DNA of 64,000 nt from Hevea brasiliensis (taxonomy: Eukaryota > Streptophyta > Magnoliopsida > Malpighiales > Euphorbiaceae): assembly GCF_030052815.1 (NCBI RefSeq), contig NC_079505.1, positions 71,260,324 through 71,324,323 on the forward strand, given 5' to 3'. The translations under genes were made by a program, and so were the position numbers. The notes under the pieces were generated by a model. It worked only from the letters and a program-made list of their open reading frames with translations. It did not search any database and was not told where the DNA came from. Shown here in pieces: positions 60,301 through 64,000 of this stretch; the first letter of the stretch is position 1, and each line of letters starts with the position of its first letter.

Positions 60301-63300
60301 AAATGGTAGCGGCACTGTCCAACAGTAAATACCTACGAGCTATATGAGGTTGCATAGAATTGATGAGCCATGACATAACAAGAGAGTTCTCCTACTCCCA
60401 TTGGCTGTAGGTAGAACTAGTACTTTCTGGCTTTTTTCTATCTCCAGTGATATACCCCTACAGTCCTCTAGCCTGAATGATCCGTAGACAAGATCTAAAT
60501 CATGCCAAATAATTTGTTCCATCCAACTTTACAAGACTAATTTGTAAACAGGGATTATCACAAACAAATACAGCCTTTGTTTCAGAGGCTTTCTTCTTTT
60601 CATCAGTCATTTTTTAATTAAAGAAATAGGTACTGAGACAGAAAGTAAGATACTGGGCAACAGAAGGTACAAAAAAAATAAATAAATGTGCAAACCAGGT
60701 GTGAAAACACGTTGGGCAGAGGCGTCTCGGACAGGGAAGGTCGTTGGCAAGAGGAGCGATCGGAGAAATCACCGAAAAAAAAGTGTGCACGTGTTGGCGC
60801 ATGAAGAATGACGCGAGACTTCTGGAGGCGCGTGAGCTCACGTGCTTCACCGGACGGCGGCGGGACTCCGGGCGTAGGCCGATCGGCTGGTGTCTTTCCT
60901 CCTCAAGTGGGTGGTGATAGTCACCTCCCTAGAACGACGTAGAAGCTTGACCCAAAAAAAAAATTACCCAGAACTACACTGTTCACGGCAATAAATTTTG
61001 GTACTGCTCTGATACTATGTAGAAAACAGAGAATTTGGAAAATTTTCTTTTATATATTTCTTCATACTAAAATGATTTACAAGCATTTTAATTTATATAC
61101 AAAGGCTATGACTAACTAAGAAACTAATGATAGCCAATAAATACAATGATTCCTAATTATATTCTAATTTACAGCTAATTTACACTAATTAAGGAATTTA
61201 CACTAATTGAGGGATTCTAACAAGTATAGATAGAATTCATGTTTGATCGTCTCCTAACCCTCATATTGAAGATACACTAACACATGTACATTTTTGTTAC
61301 CAATTGTGAATGAGTAGGGATATAAATACGGAGGCTGTCCCTTTCAGTCAGCTCTGTTTAGATGCGAGCTTTTTATTAGCAATTGCTACATGTTTGTGCA
61401 CACATGCATAACTGCTTTTGCCCTAATTTCTTTGCTTTCTCATTCATTCATTGCAGGGGCATGGATCACTCGAACGTGATGATGAGGTAATATACTTTCT
61501 AAAGACAAGCAAATTGCATGAATAGGAGACTTATTACACAGCTGAAGGGACTGGTTCTCCCTTTGGATGGGGCATTGTTTTGTCCTCATCTCTTTAGCTA
61601 GGGTGAACTTGAAGTAATTGTGGTTTAGTGTAAGCCTAATGATTAAAAAAAAAAGCCATGCATTTTTGTGGTTTTTTCAATTATATCCAAACCTTAATTT
61701 TGTCAATTTTTATCTCAATTTCAAAATTCACCTTCAATTATATCCAGTTGACCCAAATTGGTTAAAATTGAAATAAGAAATTATATTTTATTATTTTTGG
61801 AGTTGAGGTTGAGGCAGTGTTGTCAGGGGTTTGGAGGGTTGATGCAAGGTGGAGAGGTGGTGGTGATGGTGTTGAGGTGATAGAAGTAGGAAGGCTAATG
61901 AGTTTTGGAACCTAGTTTAGGAGGGGAGAGGAGGGGAGAGGAGACCCAGGCAGGGGCGTAAGGAAAGTGATAGGAGGGGTGGAGGAGGAAGAGAGGGAAA
62001 GGTAAACTGATGAGAGAAGAAAATTAAGAATTTAAAAAAAAAAAATTGAAATTATAATGATATAAAACATTTGTTTTAAGTTTTACCAATTTTGGTCAAC
62101 TGGATACCATTGAAGCTAAGTTTTGAAACTGGGGTAAAATTAACAAAATTAAAAAGTTTGGATACAATTGAAAAGATGTGTGCATTCAGTCTCTCTGAAC
62201 ACTACCACTACATTCTTTTTATTTATGCCTCATTTGATCATCCTTAGCATCATCTGTTGGCGCATTTCCATTTTTGGTTTTGGGGCTAACCCGGAGCATT
62301 TCTTTATTTGTTCTTAAAAATTAAAGAAGGAAGAAAAGTAAAGAAAATAAAATTATGGTTAAAGAAAATTGATGCTCATGTCTCCTATTAGACTCAATTC
62401 TAGTTTGGCAACCATGCCTCCCCTTTCCGCATCTTTCACATTTGCATCTGATCATGTGCTATTTCAGGAAATAATTAACATGCTTAAGATTTCTCACTGA
62501 AATATTTGGCAGGATGTCTACTTTGATGATGAATCTGCCGAAGTAGTTATTTCTTCTCTGCGTTTGGGAGATGACCAGGAGAGGTTAGCCCTTCTTGTTC
62601 TTCCTTGCTGTATCTTCTATTGGAATTTGAATTTTCATAGGCGAGTGTCTATTTGCATTCTGGCTTAATGTTGATTTTAGTTGGTCATCTTCTCTTTTTT
62701 GTTCCTGGCTTTTTCCCCTGCCTGTACGTGGATCAGCTTATCCATGTAGAGTTTAGACATCACCCTTCTATAGACTTGCTTTGTTTGTTTTCCATTTGCT
62801 TGGTCCTCATATCACTCTCATAGAATGAGAAGAATCTGTGGAATTTATGATTTGTGTAAAGAGTTGTGAGGATGGTGGTTTGATTTAATGATTTACATGG
62901 TACTTATTGCTTAATCTATATCTGTGGTGCTTGTAGTGGCTCCCTTTTTACAAATTCCAACTGGTTTGCTTTCGAGGATGACAGAGTTGCCAATGAACGC
63001 TCTGCAGGAGCACATGCTTCTCCTTCGCCTAATAATGATGAAACTGGTGGTGTTAATAGTGCAGGCAGTGATCAAGTTATGGTCGGAGAAGACGTCGACT
63101 TGGATGACACTGCATCATCTTCTCCTGTGCCTGAACTAAGTATAGATGATACGTCAGTGAACAATTCATCTAAAGATGTAAAAGAAACTAGTGCCAATGA
63201 TAAACCACCTGTATGGGTTGAATGGAGGGAGACGCCAGATTTCAATTATCTTTCTGGTTCCAATGTAACTCTCGTGCCAAATGGTGATTCAGAGAATCAA

Positions 63301-63516
63301 GGTGGTGATGGTGATCCAGATGTTGCTGGAGGATTGCCAAATGCAACAAATGAAAGCCCTACACCCATTCTTTCTGCATTTTCAGAAACAGGTATTGAAA
63401 ATCCAAGTGTGGATCCTATTGCTTCTGATGATGAGACAACTGTAAAAACTGAAGGAATTGCTGAGGCCAGCAGCAAAGATGAACCAAAAGATGTCGTTAA
63501 GCAAGCTGAGAACTAA
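37821..63516 (+). CDS. SIT4 phosphatase-associated (SAPS domain) protein, 19 coding exons
   Basis: Exons: 37821-37859, 39399-39502, 40689-40775, 40913-40988, 41071-41145, 41301-41354, 45282-45341, 45710-45826, 45924-46018, 46115-46317, 47313-47410, 47636-47739, 47818-47983, 48115-48237, 48672-48754, 49159-49297, 61457-61486, 62513-62583, 62937-63516. All introns are GT-AG and the frame is unbroken, giving 767 aa, near the roughly 800 aa of plant relatives. The start ([18 protein letters not shown]) is typical of the family. Helical repeat-like sequence with the SAPS region covers about residues 140-480 ([36 protein letters not shown]). An acidic patch ([13 protein letters not shown]) lies near 505-517 and the last 190 residues are acidic, Ser-rich and disordered. 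SAPS proteins bind Sit4/PP6-type phosphatases as regulatory subunits, in the cytoplasm. Intron 6 (3.9 kb) and intron 16 (12.2 kb) hold transposons. It appears functional. Confidence 0.93.
38406..38433. repeat. (TA)n microsatellite, intron 1
   Basis: A run of about 14 TA units lies inside SAPS intron 1 (37860-39398). Confidence 0.9.
41840..42993. mobile_element. hAT-like non-autonomous element in SAPS intron 6
   Basis: The element spans about 41848-42985. The left end CATGATTTTAAATCG and the inverted right end CATAGTTTTAAATAACG are related, and both subterminal regions are rich in CCGTTA/TAACGG words. Flanks are ACTAATAG (41840-41847) and GCTAATAG (42986-42993), a 7-of-8 match to an 8-bp duplication. 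The interior is AT-rich with no transposase. A partial internal duplication (GAGATTCTTGATTA at about 42159 and 42210) is present. Confidence 0.7.
43365..44221. mobile_element. AGGCGC-ended element in SAPS intron 6
   Basis: The left end reads TTATTAGAGGCGCG and then GGCTCAAGGCTCACTAGG. The inverted right end reads AATTAAAGGCTCAAGGCACACTAAGG, so the termini are clearly complementary. About 860 bp. It retains a short acidic coding tail (43844-43957). This resembles a deletion derivative of a plant hAT-type transposon; the assignment is inference. Confidence 0.55.
43844..43957 (+). pseudogene. Acidic C-terminal tail of a transposase-like protein
   Basis: The open stretch ends in TGA and reads [20 protein letters not shown] and onward to DATFDED. 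Asp/Glu-rich C-termini like this are common after the dimerisation domain of plant hAT transposases. Nothing of the catalytic region remains, so the link rests on composition and position only. Confidence 0.4.
44815..44862. repeat. (AAT)n microsatellite
   Basis: About 16 AAT units lie in SAPS intron 6. Confidence 0.95.
46400..46424. repeat. Poly-A run in intron 10
   Basis: A run of more than 20 A lies shortly after a 3' splice-independent T-rich stretch. No retroposed gene was recognised next to it. Confidence 0.8.
46704..46748. repeat. (CT)n microsatellite in intron 10
   Basis: A CT run with two TTT interruptions lies in the intron between 46317 and 47313. Confidence 0.9.
51066..51199 (-). 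mobile_element. Left LTR of the minus-strand copia, part 1
   Basis: It matches 61018-61150 closely from TGTAGAAAACAG to AATACAATG, then is interrupted by the nested element. Part 2 is 56252-56302. Confidence 0.93.
51200..51401 (+). mobile_element. 5' LTR of the nested copia
   Basis: It starts ATAGAAGTC (TGTT missing) and ends GAATTACA. It contains a TA microsatellite at about 51317-51356 that is much shorter in the 3' LTR. Confidence 0.92.
51317..51356. repeat. (TA)n expansion in the 5' LTR
   Basis: Twenty TA units stand where the 3' LTR (56177-56190) has a short TA run and CATACATG. Confidence 0.93.
51402..51413 (+). other. Primer-binding site, initiator Met tRNA
   Basis: TGGTATCAGAGC is directly adjacent to the LTR end. 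Confidence 0.9.
51858..52791 (+). pseudogene. Nested copia gag (UBN2-type) with zinc knuckle
   Basis: The first frame (51858-52547, 229 aa) has the Gag N-terminus ([20 protein letters not shown]) and a [14 protein letters not shown] segment. A frameshift near 52500 separates it from a second frame (52585-52791) with the knuckle [15 protein letters not shown] frame break between Gag and the knuckle would prevent a normal polyprotein. Confidence 0.88.
52795..54654 (+). pseudogene. Nested copia protease and integrase region
   Basis: The protease start is [14 protein letters not shown], with Ser replacing Gly of the DSGA active site, and stops follow. From 53164 an open frame of 496 aa covers Gag-pre-integrase ([27 protein letters not shown]) and the integrase core ([27 protein letters not shown] with the Glu). 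It continues through the linker to the RT entry ([15 protein letters not shown]) and a TAG at 54652. A 1-base loss near 53845 shifts the frame, and a 46-bp tandem duplication at about 54007-54098 shifts it back. Between the two the protein is out of register. Confidence 0.88.
54007..54098 (+). repeat. Tandem 46-bp duplication in copia pol
   Basis: Two copies of a 46-bp unit beginning AATGTGTTTTCCTTGG lie back to back. Each encodes the [13 protein letters not shown] motif in one frame. The unit length is one more than a multiple of three. Confidence 0.93.
54655..56040 (+). pseudogene. Nested copia reverse transcriptase and RNase H
   Basis: Broken frames carry RT pieces ([13 protein letters not shown], [34 protein letters not shown]) and the catalytic [10 protein letters not shown] (VDD conserved). 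RNase H shows [35 protein letters not shown], a stop in place of Trp after FVGGNLVT, and [10 protein letters not shown]. At least four stops occur. Confidence 0.88.
56050..56058 (+). other. Polypurine tract of the nested copia
   Basis: GAGGGAGAG lies directly before the 3' LTR start TGTTATAG. Confidence 0.8.
56059..56246 (+). mobile_element. 3' LTR of the nested copia, 188 bp
   Basis: It runs from TGTTATAGAAG to GAATTACA and is nearly identical to 51200-51401 apart from the TA expansion and a few substitutions. Confidence 0.93.
56252..56302 (-). mobile_element. Left LTR of the minus-strand copia, part 2
   Basis: It continues the match to the sister LTR (TAATTGTATTCTAATTTA to GGGATTCTAACA). 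The sister LTR has an extra AATTTACACTAATT-like repeat at about 61195. Confidence 0.92.
56303..57800 (-). pseudogene. Minus-strand copia reverse transcriptase and RNase H
   Basis: RT shows [73 protein letters not shown] and the catalytic [13 protein letters not shown], in one 242-aa open frame (56973-57701). After stops, RNase H shows [33 protein letters not shown] and [10 protein letters not shown]. The RT catalytic part is the best-preserved transposon coding stretch in the window. Confidence 0.9.
57750..59600 (-). pseudogene. Minus-strand copia protease and integrase region
   Basis: The protease start is [15 protein letters not shown], with Phe in place of Ser of the DSG triad. Gag-pre-integrase ([28 protein letters not shown]) follows, then the integrase core ([24 protein letters not shown]; a Glu within [17 protein letters not shown]) with stops near 58618 and 58943. 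After the core come a [14 protein letters not shown] segment and a Ser-rich linker (57750-58364). Confidence 0.9.
59640..60610 (-). pseudogene. Minus-strand copia gag
   Basis: It begins [12 protein letters not shown] at 60610 with a [17 protein letters not shown] segment and has in-frame stops near 60450. An open stretch from 60376 to 59663 then gives [34 protein letters not shown] and the knuckle [14 protein letters not shown]. Confidence 0.88.
60611..61017 (-). other. Leader and primer site of the minus-strand copia
   Basis: The untranslated leader is GC-rich in part (60700-60900). The minus strand reads TAGTATCAGAGC at 61006-61017 directly against the 5' LTR. This is the tRNA-Met primer site with TAG for TGG, the same variant as at 6856. 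Confidence 0.8.
61018..61222 (-). mobile_element. 5' (right) LTR of the minus-strand copia, 205 bp
   Basis: The plus-strand ends are TGTAGAAAACAG and GATTCTAACA. It is followed by the AGTAT target duplication. Confidence 0.93.
61655..62189. mobile_element. Foldback MITE in SAPS intron 17
   Basis: The left arm (TTTTTCAATTATATCCAAAC, then TATATCCAGTTGACCCAAAT) and the inverted right arm (TTTTCAATTGTATCCAAACT, then GTATCCAGTTGACCAAAATT) align over about 120 bp. The centre is G-rich (GGAGGGGAGAGGAG). No ORF. Boundaries are approximate. Confidence 0.7.
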
Positions 63517-64000
63517 ATGTAAATTTTCAGGAGTTTGTTTAATTGCCTAACTAATACACTGCAACAGCAACATTGATCAGGCGGGAAGATGAATACTGAG
63601 AGCACTGTTGACTGTATTTTAGAGCCTTCTGTACATCATCGATGGGCACTGTTGTTTAGTAGGGTTGATTCTTTTTCCCCACCTGCAAAAGTTTGAGCTC
63701 TCTCTCGCTCGCTCTCTCCAAAGGGATGATGAATAGGGTCTTATTTTCCACCTTTTCTATCTGGCAATCCAATGCTTTTATTAATTATTTACCTTCTAGC
63801 TTCTCCTTGGTAGTTGATTTAGAAACTGGAATTGTCACCTGGTACTTGGATTTTTCCTTTTTTTTTTTTTTGGCACGATTTAAATCCATATATTTTTTTC
63901 CTTTCACATGAATGCCAAAGTGTTGATCATAGAATCATTTAACAGGCGCCCTTTTATATTTCCCCTTTGCTTTTCATCGACCTTAGCAATGGTGGAAGGA
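63517..64000 (+). other. 3' UTR and downstream sequence of the SAPS gene
   Basis: It follows the TAA stop. No further gene is visible before the window ends. It includes a CTCTCTCGCTCGCTCTCTCC stretch near 63698 and a T-run near 63858. Confidence 0.6.

Larger units (their letters stand above)
51061..61227 (-). mobile_element. Copia element (minus strand), about 5.1 kb, split by a nested copia
   Basis: The element spans 51066-61222, flanked by AGTAT at 51061-51065 and 61223-61227. The right LTR (5' in its own sense) is 61018-61222. The left LTR is 51066-51199 plus 56252-56302, interrupted by another element. In the minus direction it reads primer site, gag, protease, integrase, RT, RNase H and 3' LTR. 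Multiple stops show decay. It lies antisense to the SAPS gene. Confidence 0.93.
49298..61456 (+). other. Intron 16 of the SAPS gene, 12.2 kb
   Basis: It is a GT-AG intron. The 5' 1.76 kb (49298-51060) is AT-rich and non-coding with no repeats that I recognise. 51066-61222 is the nested copia pair, and 61228-61456 is residual intron. Without the transposons the intron would be about 2 kb. Confidence 0.85.

Noticed and set aside
60614..60850. 78-aa minus-strand ORF upstream of copia gag
   Set aside because: It is in the untranslated leader of the minus-strand copia, with low complexity and no known domain.

Overview
The window is nuclear DNA from a flowering plant, most likely a eudicot. Spliced GT-AG genes with long introns, telo-box and site II promoter elements, and dense LTR retrotransposons primed by initiator-Met tRNA all point that way. 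I cannot name the species from the sequence. There is no sign of bacterial, viral-episome or organellar organisation.

Three host genes can be supported. (1) 7465-13869 (-) is a two-exon homolog of the SPF45-type splicing factor DRT111 (G-patch plus C-terminal UHM-type RRM, 372 aa), split by a 5.3 kb intron that holds a decayed copia element. (2) 14474-15208 (+) is an intronless 244-aa protein that I tentatively assign to mitochondrial ribosomal protein mL40. It is divergent from gene 1 across a compact 604-bp promoter carrying telo-box and TGGGCC elements. (3) 37821-63516 (+) is a 19-exon SIT4 phosphatase-associated (SAPS domain) gene whose exons join without a frame break into 767 aa. Its intron 16 is 12.2 kb because a copia element sits there, with a second, opposite-facing copia element nested in one of its LTRs.

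Most of the rest is transposon sequence. 1-3477 is a long LTR of family 'A', which interrupts an LTR of family 'B' (3478-5984). 5985-7130 holds copia fragments around a perfect-ended hairpin element. 19875-33783 is a complete but decayed Ty3/gypsy chromovirus (Tekay-like) on the minus strand. It is bounded by two family-B LTRs and a GTACA target-site duplication, and its gag is split by a solo family-A LTR with its own CATCA duplication. Several short inverted-repeat or hAT-like elements lie in introns and between genes (18728-19232, 35910-36397, 41848-42985, 61655-62189), along with diverged AGGCGC-ended elements (about 11988, 16045 and 43365).

The nesting gives a relative chronology: the B chromovirus came before its solo A LTR, and the minus-strand copia came before the plus-strand copia. 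I saw no novel defence, CRISPR or biosynthetic system. The most interesting items are the nested intronic copia pair, the post-insertion duplication of an LTR end, a frame-compensating 46-bp duplication in a copia pol region, and the shared DRT111/mL40 promoter.
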